Assembly (NCBI GenBank): GCA_020845895.1
Contig: JADLEX010000057.1
Location: 62,001 to 126,000, forward strand
Length of the DNA stretch: 64,000 nt
Direction: 5' to 3'
From: Deltaproteobacteria bacterium
GTDB taxonomy: Bacteria > Lernaellota > Lernaellaia > JACKCT01
A program made the translations under genes and the position numbers. Position 1 is the first letter of the stretch; every line of letters starts with the position of its first letter. Under the pieces are notes generated by a model. The model was not told where the DNA came from and made no database searches. It saw nothing but the letters and a program-made list of their open reading frames with translations. Shown in pieces: positions 8,485 to 16,857 of this stretch.

Positions 8485-9732
8485 TCAGAGACGCACCGGC
8501 TTCCAGTGCGACTTGTGGAACCACTGATGAAAACGCATCAGATCCACCGTCGGCAGGGTCGCGCGACCGGGACGTGTGGAGGTGATGTAGTCCAGCGCGG
8601 GCAAAACGCCGATGTCGTCGTCGGGGTATAGGTGCCGGTCCTCCTTGCGAAAGGACTGCACGAAGTCGAACTTGAAATGCCGGACGTTCATGCGCATGAG
8701 GTTGTAAATGTCCTCGGCGTTGCGCATGGCGAACTCGGTCGGGTTCGGCGGATTCGGGTTCAGGCTGTATCTGCGTTCGTCCGTGCCGCGAATCCACCCG
8801 ACGCTCTCCAGTCGATCCGCTTTGGAGAACAGGATCAGGAACGGCGCTCGAATCCTTGGGCACTCCTTGGCGATATTCCAGATGTTGTTTCGGGTCAGAC
8901 CGGCGGAGGACAGCTCGATCCGGTCGAGAATCGCCGCCCGGATGAACGACACCGCATCGCGGAACAGGTCGAACTGCTGCTGAATGTTCTCTTTCGCGAC
9001 AATGTCCACGAGGTCCACCATCATGACGAACCCGCGGCATTGTTTTGCCCATCGCTGAAAGAATCGGTACGAGTCCTTCGCGTGCTCCGGGTTCAACATC
9101 AGTTTCCCGAATGCCTCGCCCGCGACGTCGATGAAGTGCCGCCCGCCGAACGAGAACAGATTGGCGTCGTCGGCCTGTGTGGGCGCCACGCTGTCGATGC
9201 TTGGGATTGCGTAGATCAGCTCCTGCTCGGCCTCCGTGAACGGAACTCCGGTCAATTTTGCGTGACGCAAACGGGCCACCGCCATCAGGGTCGTCTTGCC
9301 CGACTGCGACGTGCCAAGAACGCCGTAGCACTCGTCGCCGCCGGCGAGGGCGGCCTCGATCTCGGGAATCGTCCTTTCCCACGGCAGCCGTTCGTGCGTT
9401 TCCTGCACGGGCGAAACGGTCTCGACCGGAGGCGCCCATCGAGGCAGGGGATCGATTCTCGAAGACCTCGGCACCGGGTCCGGCAAAACCGGGACCTCGA
9501 ATTCCTCGACCCTTGACGACTGCTCCGCGACATCGGCGGCTCTGCCGGCGCGGTATTCGTGGTCGACACCCGCGCTCCCGTCGTCGCCGTCATGGCCGCC
9601 GTCGGATCCGTTTTCGTCTTCCCCATCTCCGTCGCTGTCGCCGTCGTTCTCGTCCGTTTCCATTCTCATGTCCCACTCACCGGGAGCCGATTCGAATGGC
9701 GATTCCGGCGTCCCGGGTTTTTTCCTTGTCAT
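8485..9732 (-). CDS. P-loop GTPase, DO-GTPase-like (operon gene 9)
   Basis: This 415-residue protein starts at the ATG at 9732, which overlaps the TGA of the upstream gene (ATGA) and follows GGAGGAGC at a good distance. Earlier in-frame codons lie inside that gene and are rejected. Residues 27-58 are an Asp/Gly-rich, disordered acidic tract. The GTPase domain shows a Walker A motif GTSQSGKT (140-147), a Walker B-like hhDVAGE (202-206) where classical GTPases have DxxGQ, and SKAD (303-306) in place of NKxD, which gives guanine specificity. This layout fits TRAFAC GTPases and, from memory, the double-GTPase (DO-GTPase) families of bacterial conflict systems. The coupling to the GAP1-like gene fits that pairing. 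GTPase: confident; subfamily: probable. Confidence 0.8.
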   Translation of the reverse strand: MTRKKPGTPESPFESAPGEWDMRMETDENDGDSDGDGEDENGSDGGHDGDDGSAGVDHEYRAGRAADVAEQSSRVEEFEVPVLPDPVPRSSRIDPLPRWAPPVETVSPVQETHERLPWERTIPEIEAALAGGDECYGVLGTSQSGKTTLMAVARLRHAKLTGVPFTEAEQELIYAIPSIDSVAPTQADDANLFSFGGRHFIDVAGEAFGKLMLNPEHAKDSYRFFQRWAKQCRGFVMMVDLVDIVAKENIQQQFDLFRDAVSFIRAAILDRIELSSAGLTRNNIWNIAKECPRIRAPFLILFSKADRLESVGWIRGTDERRYSLNPNPPNPTEFAMRNAEDIYNLMRMNVRHFKFDFVQSFRKEDRHLYPDDDIGVLPALDYITSTRPGRATLPTVDLMRFHQWFHKSHWKPVRL

Positions 9733-12700
9733 GACGCTCCTCCTGTCGTGAAGAGATCGCGGCGCATGAGATCGAGCCGCGCGCGCTCCAGCGGCGACTC
9801 GCTCACCGTTTCGACACGCAATTCGTTTCCGTCGAGACGCGGTGCGCCCGCCAGGTCGTGCTCCCGGACCGGACGGTTCGCGGCCACCTCGAACGCTTTG
9901 GAGATTCTCTCCCCGGTCGATTCGATCGCTTGATGCCGAATGAACGAACGGTCGATATCCTCCCAGCGGAAAGACATTCGTCGGACGGCGTGCCACGGAG
10001 CGTGTTGCAATATCTGAACGACGACGCGTCCGAGGGCGGGCTGACAGCCGAGAACCTCAGGCGAACGCATTAGATCGTCGATCGCACCGTGAATCTCGGA
10101 TCGTCGTCGCGGCGACCCGACACCGGGTGAGCTCCCGCCGAGGGGATCGACGCCGACCAGGTCGCGGACAAAGAGATCAAAGGTTTCCGCCGCCCAGGTT
10201 CGATCCCGGTATCGGCGCGCGGCGACGTCGATGCCGAGTACGCGAAAAGTATTCGCGCACGGCGTATCCACGAGCCGCAACTGCGCGAGCAGCGTCCGAA
10301 AGTTTCCCGCGGCCATGCCCGACGAGGGACCGCGCGCGCCGCTCCCGAGCTGACCGATGATGTCCCCGAGCGTGGTTTTCAGCGCGATCGTCCCTTCCCG
10401 CGTGTCGCCGCACGACAGCCTCCATCGCCACATCGCGAGGTCTTCTGCGAGGGAAGCCGCTCGCCCTTCGTCAAGCGCTCCGGTGTCGGAGAGCGAATAA
10501 CGGGTTCGCGCGATCAGAAAAGGTGAGAAGTGTTTCCAGCCCGTGGTGTCCTGTCTGAAGACCGTGCGGCACCGGTGCTTGACGACATCCCAGACGTCAT
10601 TTTCCGCGAGCGCGGCGCTGCCGGCGATCACCTCGCAGATCCACGGCAGGATCGCTGGGTCCCCACGGGTCAACCAGTCCTCGACGAAGACGCAAAACGC
10701 TTGACCTTTCAGGCGGCGCGCGAGCGTTTTCACCTTCTCCCGCTCCTCCCGGGGGGAGCGGCTGACGGAGAATGGCCCCCGCAGAATTCGCGTGGCGAAC
10801 AGAGCGCCGAACCCTGTCAGATGCGCGGACGACGCCTCGGCACTCCGCAATCGGACCTGCTGTTCCGGCGTCAGTCGCGCGATCAGCCGCTCCAGGTGGT
10901 CGAGCGCGCCACACACGCGATCGTCGGTCGGATGGCTCCCCTGCAGCCACGTCCGCGCATCGTCTTCGACGACCGTTGACGACAGCGGGTGCATCCCGAC
11001 GGCGTCGCGAAGTGCGTCCTCGATCTCGGGCGATCGTTCCACCGAACACGTCCAATAACGTCGCGCGAGATCGAGGATCGTTTTCGTCCCAACGTCCGCA
11101 TCGAAATCCAGCAAATTCCCGGCGAGGCGAATGAGCAGATGCGCCGCCTCGACGGGATTCGCATACGTAGTGCGGTCGCCAAAGAACCCGTTCGCCGCGT
11201 CCTTCGCGAACTTTCGCACGCGCTCGTCCCCGAGCCACTTCGATTCGGGCCGGAGTCGTCGGAGGAGTTCGACAACCGATTCGCCGCTGATGAACGCCGA
11301 GTCCAGATCGTCGATCTGCGTTTCGAGCGGAGCGAGAGCCGCCTGGACGTCCCGAAAGCGGCGCGTCCAATAGTCCAGCGGTGTCAGGATGTCCTTAAGG
11401 AGCAGGGCGTCGGCGACCACAACCGCGGCGTCCCCCGTGTCGCGACGCAGGTGCGGAAAAACGCGATCGAGGAACCCCGGTTCCTCGCGCTCCCGTTGGC
11501 CGAGCGCGTCGATGTACCGAAACGCGGCTTCGTGACCGACCGCCGCCAGTCGGCCGATGGCCATGGCCGCGACGCGGCGCAGTCGCTCGGAATCGGTGGC
11601 GGCGAGTCGTTCGCCCCACTCGGCCAAGCGGTCCGGTCCGACAACTTCGACGAAAATCGGCACCGCGCCATCGGAAAAAGAAGTCCCTCCGCGACGCACC
11701 AAGATCGGTTCGAGTTCGAAGAGGACCTCGAGAAGCGCAAGGCGTTCGCGGTCATCGGCCCGGCGAATCCGCGTCCCGATCGAAGTGACGCAGATTTGAA
11801 GGAGCGGCAAATCGACGTGTTCCCCGATCCGCGCGACTTTATCGCCGCCGACGATCGGCCCCCAGTCCGGCGTCGACACCTCGTCGTGCGTCCCAACGTC
11901 GCCGTCCCCCGAAACGGCTGCGGAATGGCCGAGCACCAACGCCTCGGAGAGTCTCGGCCACGCCGCGTCGAGCCAGCCGAACGGAGCACCCGCCTCGGAG
12001 TTCCAGGCGACCGCGAAAGCCTCGCGCACCTTTGGAATGTCCCCGGGTTTGGTCGCGGCGGCATCGAGCAGCGCGTGACAGCGGATCAGCGTTCGTGCGG
12101 CCCGGCGTCGCTCGTCGTCGGCCAGCAACGAAACCGTCGCACCGGCCGTGGACACGATGGAGTACAGGCGCGCGGGCCGCTTCACGCGCTCGGCCGCCTC
12201 TCCCTCACGCGGCCATCGCGCGAGGCCGAACGATTCGGCCAGCCATTCACGCATGTCGTCGTCGAGCGGTGGTTGGTCGTCGTCGCGTTCGGGGAGAGGC
12301 CGGATGGCGGAACCCGCGGTTTTCGCGACGGCCTTCACACAGTTCGACGGGCTCCACGCGAAGCCCGGTTCGAGCGGAAATTCCGCGCAGGCGAAGGTGT
12401 CGTACGCCAGCCGGCCGCGATCGGCTGGGGGAAGGACCAGAGCGGCGTGCGCGGCGACGATCGCGTCGCAGTCCAAGTCGCAGAGCAACACGGTCCCCGT
12501 CGCGGATGCCGCGCGCGCGATTCGTTCCGCGAGGATCGCCGTCGTGACCGGATCGGACTTCCACCATTCCCCGAGCTGCCAGCGACGGGCGGACTCGTCC
12601 GTAATTCCCGCCGGCAGGTGAAGGAGGAACCGGGATGCCTCTCCCAGAGCGTGCGTACGGGTGAGCAGATCCTGGCAGGTGATGCGCGGGCCCGTCGCTC

Positions 12701-13070
12701 CCGATTCGGACACCGGCGCGAGTTCGACGCCCTGCGCCAGCAGCAGTCGGGGGTTGAACCCGAGCCGCGACGCCGTCTCCGCGATCAGGACCAGCGCGAC
12801 GCAAGCGATCCGGTGATTCGGCCCCTCGCCACGACGGCCGACACTGCGACGAACGGAAAATACGTATCGGCGCTCGTCGAACCGTCGAAACGCCCAGGCG
12901 TTCCCGTTCGGTTGCGCCTGAATAGCGCCTCCCACGCCCGATCGTCGCTCCAGCGCACGGACATCCGCACTGCCTAGACCGGCGGACGCGGCCACCGTCT
13001 GGTAGCCCGGCACGCGCGCGTTCGGCGGAGCGTCGTAGCTCCAGATGTCGATCAGTTCGGCTTCGGGCAT
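9729..13070 (-). CDS. Large GAP1-like GTPase-associated protein (operon gene 8)
   Basis: The 1113-residue protein is predicted cytoplasmic, with no signal peptide or helix. I chose the ATG at 13070: the longer reading frame would run 157 bases into the preceding gene, and homology-like sequence begins just after it. Residues 10-130 (SYDAPPNARVPGYQTVAASA, later FRRFDERRYVFSVRR and NHRIACVALVLI) resemble the N-terminal domain of GTPase-associated protein 1 (GAP1-N), recalled from conflict operons where it sits beside a DO-GTPase. The remaining 950 residues are mostly helical with no motif I can name; they may correspond to the GAP1 middle and C-terminal regions. The stop overlaps the GTPase start by four bases, so the two are translationally coupled. 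Family call rests on recall of the pattern and needs a profile search. Confidence 0.6.
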   Translation of the reverse strand: MPEAELIDIWSYDAPPNARVPGYQTVAASAGLGSADVRALERRSGVGGAIQAQPNGNAWAFRRFDERRYVFSVRRSVGRRGEGPNHRIACVALVLIAETASRLGFNPRLLLAQGVELAPVSESGATGPRITCQDLLTRTHALGEASRFLLHLPAGITDESARRWQLGEWWKSDPVTTAILAERIARAASATGTVLLCDLDCDAIVAAHAALVLPPADRGRLAYDTFACAEFPLEPGFAWSPSNCVKAVAKTAGSAIRPLPERDDDQPPLDDDMREWLAESFGLARWPREGEAAERVKRPARLYSIVSTAGATVSLLADDERRRAARTLIRCHALLDAAATKPGDIPKVREAFAVAWNSEAGAPFGWLDAAWPRLSEALVLGHSAAVSGDGDVGTHDEVSTPDWGPIVGGDKVARIGEHVDLPLLQICVTSIGTRIRRADDRERLALLEVLFELEPILVRRGGTSFSDGAVPIFVEVVGPDRLAEWGERLAATDSERLRRVAAMAIGRLAAVGHEAAFRYIDALGQREREEPGFLDRVFPHLRRDTGDAAVVVADALLLKDILTPLDYWTRRFRDVQAALAPLETQIDDLDSAFISGESVVELLRRLRPESKWLGDERVRKFAKDAANGFFGDRTTYANPVEAAHLLIRLAGNLLDFDADVGTKTILDLARRYWTCSVERSPEIEDALRDAVGMHPLSSTVVEDDARTWLQGSHPTDDRVCGALDHLERLIARLTPEQQVRLRSAEASSAHLTGFGALFATRILRGPFSVSRSPREEREKVKTLARRLKGQAFCVFVEDWLTRGDPAILPWICEVIAGSAALAENDVWDVVKHRCRTVFRQDTTGWKHFSPFLIARTRYSLSDTGALDEGRAASLAEDLAMWRWRLSCGDTREGTIALKTTLGDIIGQLGSGARGPSSGMAAGNFRTLLAQLRLVDTPCANTFRVLGIDVAARRYRDRTWAAETFDLFVRDLVGVDPLGGSSPGVGSPRRRSEIHGAIDDLMRSPEVLGCQPALGRVVVQILQHAPWHAVRRMSFRWEDIDRSFIRHQAIESTGERISKAFEVAANRPVREHDLAGAPRLDGNELRVETVSESPLERARLDLMRRDLFTTGGAS

Positions 13071-14041
13071 GGATTCGGAGGGGTTGTGAGCTTGCGATCC
13101 TTTTCCTTCGGCTTCCAGAGGTCGTCCGTAGAAGTCGAAATTTGGGACATGATTATAATCCGACGAAAGTCGGCCGTTCCAGGAAGGACTTTTTCGTAAC
13201 CGATGCAACGCTTCTGAATTTGTTGTCGAAAATATTCAACCGCATGCCCCATTCGGCCCGACCAGTTATCTTTATTTATTTGACTGGGGTTAAGAGATTT
13301 TTCTAAACCGTGAACAACTACACTATAGATGAGTTTTTCGAAATCTTCTATTTTCAGTTCATCTGACTTCAAATCCACGATCCCACTACCACCCTTTGAC
13401 AAATTATTCAATTTGTCATGTTGATCGCCGTCAAACAAATAAGTTCTATTCGTTTGGCCATATACCTGATGAAATATAATGTACGACAACGTCTCCGCGT
13501 TTATATTTTCAAAAAGCCATTTCCGAAATTGCCCTTTCAGATCGGGAGTGTCAGACTCACTGAGCAAAGTGGAAGTGCCTTCCCGCTTTTCAGACTCAGT
13601 CTTGGCGTTGCTTTCACGCGAGACTTCACTTCGTCCGACATCGTAAGTTCTTTCATCGCTATCTTCTGCTCCTGAGCCTGCAATAGATTGCCTGGGCTGA
13701 ACTCCTGGATTCCACCTCTCCTGCATAATCATCCAAAAATTGAAAACACCAAGCCCCAGAAGGCTGATGACGAATGATAGCTGCACGAAAGGAGAGACAC
13801 GGGACCACCAAGCACCTTTCCTTTCTAATTCACTGCCAACATTTTTCTGATAGTACCTTCCAATTTCGTCTCTGACGATGCGTGGAATATCCTTAACGAC
13901 TTGATTGCACGACATGCGTATTTCGTCGTCGATCCTGGCGACGCATTCATCTAGACGACCGGCGGCGGACTCCAATCGTCGAAGTTTCCTTTCGAAATCG
14001 TCGTCCACCGGCTGTGTCACTTCAAATTCTTCGTTAGACAT
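13052..14041 (-). CDS. AT-rich membrane protein of unknown function (operon gene 7)
   Basis: The 329-residue protein has a charged, coiled-coil-like N-terminus (1-70), one membrane helix near 83-107 (FVQLSFVISLLGLGVFNFWM), a Ser/Glu-rich linker (115-165), and a C-terminal globular part (170-310) ending in a basic, Pro-rich tail. No enzyme motif is visible. It is clearly unlike its neighbours in base use: hand counts of three 60-base stretches (13261, 13381, 13441) give 32-40% G+C, with many A/T-ending codons. The rest of the operon is G+C-rich. It sits in frame with the operon order, 16 bases after the gene before it and overlapping the GAP1-like gene by 19 bases. It may be a recently acquired or exchangeable component. 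Function unknown. Confidence 0.75.
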   Translation of the reverse strand: MSNEEFEVTQPVDDDFERKLRRLESAAGRLDECVARIDDEIRMSCNQVVKDIPRIVRDEIGRYYQKNVGSELERKGAWWSRVSPFVQLSFVISLLGLGVFNFWMIMQERWNPGVQPRQSIAGSGAEDSDERTYDVGRSEVSRESNAKTESEKREGTSTLLSESDTPDLKGQFRKWLFENINAETLSYIIFHQVYGQTNRTYLFDGDQHDKLNNLSKGGSGIVDLKSDELKIEDFEKLIYSVVVHGLEKSLNPSQINKDNWSGRMGHAVEYFRQQIQKRCIGYEKVLPGTADFRRIIIMSQISTSTDDLWKPKEKDRKLTTPPNPCPKPN

Positions 14042-14057
14042 TTCCGTGCCTCCTTAA

Positions 14058-14609
14058 TCAATTTCCCTTCATCACCGCGATCACAAATGGCAGCACATCG
14101 TTCCAGCCCCACTCCGGCGAGGTGTCCGGATAGAGCGTCTCCCGAAGCTGCTCCGCGCGGCGATCGAGCCGGGCGAAATCGACGATCGACGGGGCGAGCC
14201 GCTCGTCCAGGAAAAACGCCGTCATGTCATTGGTGAGCAGGGGGATCTTTCCACCTTCGGCATGTTCGCGAATCATCCACGCGAAGATCCGCCGGTCGAC
14301 CTCCTCGACGCCGTGAACCGCTGTTTCTCGCAGCAACTCGCACAGGGGCAGTGAGAGCCCCGATTCACAACGACTCAGGACCGACATCGTCCCGTCGCGA
14401 ATCGCGGCGGACATCGTTGTCGGCTGATATCGCACGTACAGCGAACGCAGAAGCAGATCCCGTTCGCGGCTTACGCGGGTCAGTTCCCGTTCGGGCGATG
14501 ACTCGCATCGCGCGTTCATGGCGATGACTCCGAGAATCAACGCCACCGCGGCCGCGCCGCAGACGGCGATGACGATCGACTCGGGATCTCGGCGGCGTTC
14601 GTTGCGCAA
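14058..14609 (-). CDS. Small single-helix membrane protein (operon gene 6)
   Basis: The 183-residue protein has a basic start followed by a membrane helix near residues 12-31 (IVIAVCGAAAVALILGVIAM). The remaining 150 residues are charged and helical and would face the periplasm. Cys residues at the helix end and at about 81 and 89 could form disulfides. I see no known domain. It lies 12 bases after the vWA gene stop and 16 bases before the next gene, firmly inside the operon. A structural role in a membrane complex is an inference from context only. Confidence 0.65.
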   Translation of the reverse strand: MRNERRRDPESIVIAVCGAAAVALILGVIAMNARCESSPERELTRVSRERDLLLRSLYVRYQPTTMSAAIRDGTMSVLSRCESGLSLPLCELLRETAVHGVEEVDRRIFAWMIREHAEGGKIPLLTNDMTAFFLDERLAPSIVDFARLDRRAEQLRETLYPDTSPEWGWNDVLPFVIAVMKGN

Positions 14610-14621
14610 GGGCGTCGTCTC

Positions 14622-16067
14622 CTACTCAACCTCGAGGGCGTAATTGACGGAGGGGCAGCGAGCGTTCAGTCCGGCTTGGCCCAGAGCCTCGACCACTCGG
14701 TCGAGATAGAGCGTTCGACCGAGGTTTTCCGGGCGCGTGTCGTCGTCCGTGGACCATTGTCGCCACCAGACTTCCGGCGACGCGGAGGGTCTCGCGTGAA
14801 AGATCGCTTTCGTCGCGAACGGCGGATCGGCTCCGCCGCCACGGTCGGGCACTCGGGAACAGTCCACCTTCAGCAGGATCCGCGACTCCCGATCGACGAG
14901 CGCAACGACGTCCTGCTCCTGTTTGTCGAACGCCAATTCGGTCTCCAATTCGCGGAAAAGGTTCTGCACGTTCGGAAACGCCGACTCGCCGTTAAAGCCG
15001 AACGTTCCGGCGACCGGCGTATACTTCTCTCCTTTTCGATTGACGCAGATCAGCCGATGTCGCAGCGTCCGCGGCTCCGGCGCTTCCAACTGTTTCGTGA
15101 TGAGCGGCCATTCGCCGGCGGCGAGCTTGAATCCGGAATGCCGCGTGGCGCGAAAGCGGCATTCGGGCATCGGGGCGAACTCGACCGCGTGAATCTCGGA
15201 TTCGACGTCGGGATCCACGGTCGCGAGCCTGTTCGCCGAGTCTTGGAGATCGACAACGACCTGGTTGACGAAACGCCGCCCGGCGTCGGGATGATTTGCG
15301 ACGACCCAAATGTACGCGGGACGGAAAACCCGTGTGCCGGGAGGCGGGTCCACGACGACATGATGACCGTTCACATCGAGCCGCTCCGAGGGGATCGGAC
15401 CGACCAACTCGCTGCGGAACGCCACGAGCCAAAGGCCGCGTCCCTCGCCCAGCACCCGGCGATCCACCGCGTCGATCAGGCATCCATAGTCGTTGCCCCG
15501 CACGCAGCTCGCGGCGGCGCCCTCGGTCGAGGCGACGTTGCGAAAAGTAACCGACTGCGTGCCGTCGGTGACGAGGACGAGCAGGTCGTATTCGGCCGGA
15601 TCGACCTTCTCGAACACATCGGCCAGCCGCGTACTTCCGCCGTCGAACGTGCGGTTGCGCTCGAAGTCGGTGTCCGGCAGGGCGTATTCGCGGAGCGACG
15701 CGATCGGTTTTGGGACGCTGAATTCGCCTCCGATCGACGACATCATCGGTTCGCGAACACCTCCGAAGGCGCTCATGTCGTTGAGCAGGTGCTCGGCGAG
15801 GTAGAGTTGGATCACCGTACGCCGATGACGCCGGTCGGACCCAAAATACGAGCGCATGCTCTGCGAGGTATCGAGCACGATCAGAGCGTTGCCCGCGGGC
15901 GGCGAAGATTGCGCGTTCTCGACATAAAGGGGGACGTCGAAAGTCTTCGGGAGCGGCGGCGTCCGCGGACCGCCGCAGGCGGCGAGACAGGCCGCGAAAG
16001 CGACCAACGCCGGACATCGGGCAAAACGCGGGAGCACCTTCCGCGGGACTGCGACATCAGTGCACAT
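14622..16067 (-). CDS. von Willebrand factor A domain lipoprotein (operon gene 5)
   Basis: The 481-residue protein begins with a signal peptide whose lipobox LAAC places the lipidated Cys at residue 31. The vWA domain starts at about 60. Its metal-ion-dependent adhesion site is complete: DTSQS (66-70), the Thr in the GGSTR loop (about 146), and TDGT (167-170). A C-terminal half of about 250 residues has several Cys and beta-like segments and no motif I recognise. vWA domains bind partner proteins through a Mg ion. The lipid anchor puts this one outside the inner membrane, unlike the cytoplasmic GTPases of the same operon. The start overlaps the preceding stop by 11 bases. vWA: confident; partner: unknown. 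Confidence 0.85.
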   Translation of the reverse strand: MCTDVAVPRKVLPRFARCPALVAFAACLAACGGPRTPPLPKTFDVPLYVENAQSSPPAGNALIVLDTSQSMRSYFGSDRRHRRTVIQLYLAEHLLNDMSAFGGVREPMMSSIGGEFSVPKPIASLREYALPDTDFERNRTFDGGSTRLADVFEKVDPAEYDLLVLVTDGTQSVTFRNVASTEGAAASCVRGNDYGCLIDAVDRRVLGEGRGLWLVAFRSELVGPIPSERLDVNGHHVVVDPPPGTRVFRPAYIWVVANHPDAGRRFVNQVVVDLQDSANRLATVDPDVESEIHAVEFAPMPECRFRATRHSGFKLAAGEWPLITKQLEAPEPRTLRHRLICVNRKGEKYTPVAGTFGFNGESAFPNVQNLFRELETELAFDKQEQDVVALVDRESRILLKVDCSRVPDRGGGADPPFATKAIFHARPSASPEVWWRQWSTDDDTRPENLGRTLYLDRVVEALGQAGLNARCPSVNYALEVE

Positions 16068-16857
16068 TCACGACGCCCTTGTTGGTGACCTTCCACCTGC
16101 CGTCCGGTCCCCTCTCCACTTCAGACAGGGAGACCAATTCGTTGACGTAAATGTCCGCATTCCCGGACGGAGGATGCCGGTCGTACCATTCGACGATTTC
16201 GGAGCCGTGACCGCTCGGTCGTGGAATGCAGACGCTGCGCTGACGATGGTCTCCGGCGAGACCCACGAAGATCGCTGCCCACGATTCGATCGATTTCCTG
16301 ACGTCCGACAAGGCAAGGTTCATCCGTATGCGATCGTTGAAGATCTTGAATGCGTCTTCTCCGCCCGCGGCCTTCTTCAACTGCTCGCGCTGGGAATCCC
16401 AGACTTCTTTCATTCGAACTCTGAGTTCACCGAACAACGCGTCGAAATCGATCGGTGGCTGCTCGTGGGCCACGTCCGATTCCCGAACCATCGCGCCGGC
16501 CGCCAAGGAACCGGGAGAGCGCTGTTCAAGGGAACGAAGCCGTTCCTTCAAACCTCGGATAGCGGTCTCAGTTCCGAAATTTGCTGTCACGCACTCGCGG
16601 ATCTGCCGCTCGACGTCATTCACCCTAAACAAACTCGCACTCTTCGCTGCCGCCTGTTCCGCCGAGGAAATTCGGGAAATGACGTCGTTCAGGTTCTGTT
16701 CGATTCTCTGGAACCGCCGATCAATGTCGCCGTCACCTGTGGTCGGCATTCGCCAACGTCGATACAGATCGTGCAGAATCCAAACGAGCACCACCGCATA
16801 CGCAAGCACTCCCGTTGCGCCGATGGCGAGCATGAGGATCGAAAGCGCGGCGTTCAT
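16057..16857 (-). CDS. Membrane-anchored coiled-coil protein (operon gene 4)
   Basis: The 266-residue protein starts at the ATG at 16857, forming an ATGA overlap with the stop of the Hsp70-like gene; upstream in-frame codons are rejected. A membrane helix spans about 4-28. Residues 40-115 have the heptad pattern and low Gly/Pro content of a coiled coil (RRFQRIEQNLNDVISRISSA and onward). Residues 125-266 look globular and begin with IDFDALFGELRVRMKEVWDS. No catalytic residues are evident. The topology (short outside, coiled coil inside or the reverse) cannot be fixed. Its coupling to the Hsp70-like gene suggests a membrane tether for that ATPase. Confidence 0.65.
   Translation of the reverse strand: MNAALSILMLAIGATGVLAYAVVLVWILHDLYRRWRMPTTGDGDIDRRFQRIEQNLNDVISRISSAEQAAAKSASLFRVNDVERQIRECVTANFGTETAIRGLKERLRSLEQRSPGSLAAGAMVRESDVAHEQPPIDFDALFGELRVRMKEVWDSQREQLKKAAGGEDAFKIFNDRIRMNLALSDVRKSIESWAAIFVGLAGDHRQRSVCIPRPSGHGSEIVEWYDRHPPSGNADIYVNELVSLSEVERGPDGRWKVTNKGVVNVH

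Noticed and set aside
10989-12977. Long plus-strand open frame opposite the GAP1-like gene
   Set aside because: It is antisense to a gene with clear operon context and good start; its product is Arg/Pro-rich low-complexity sequence typical of GC-rich shadow frames.
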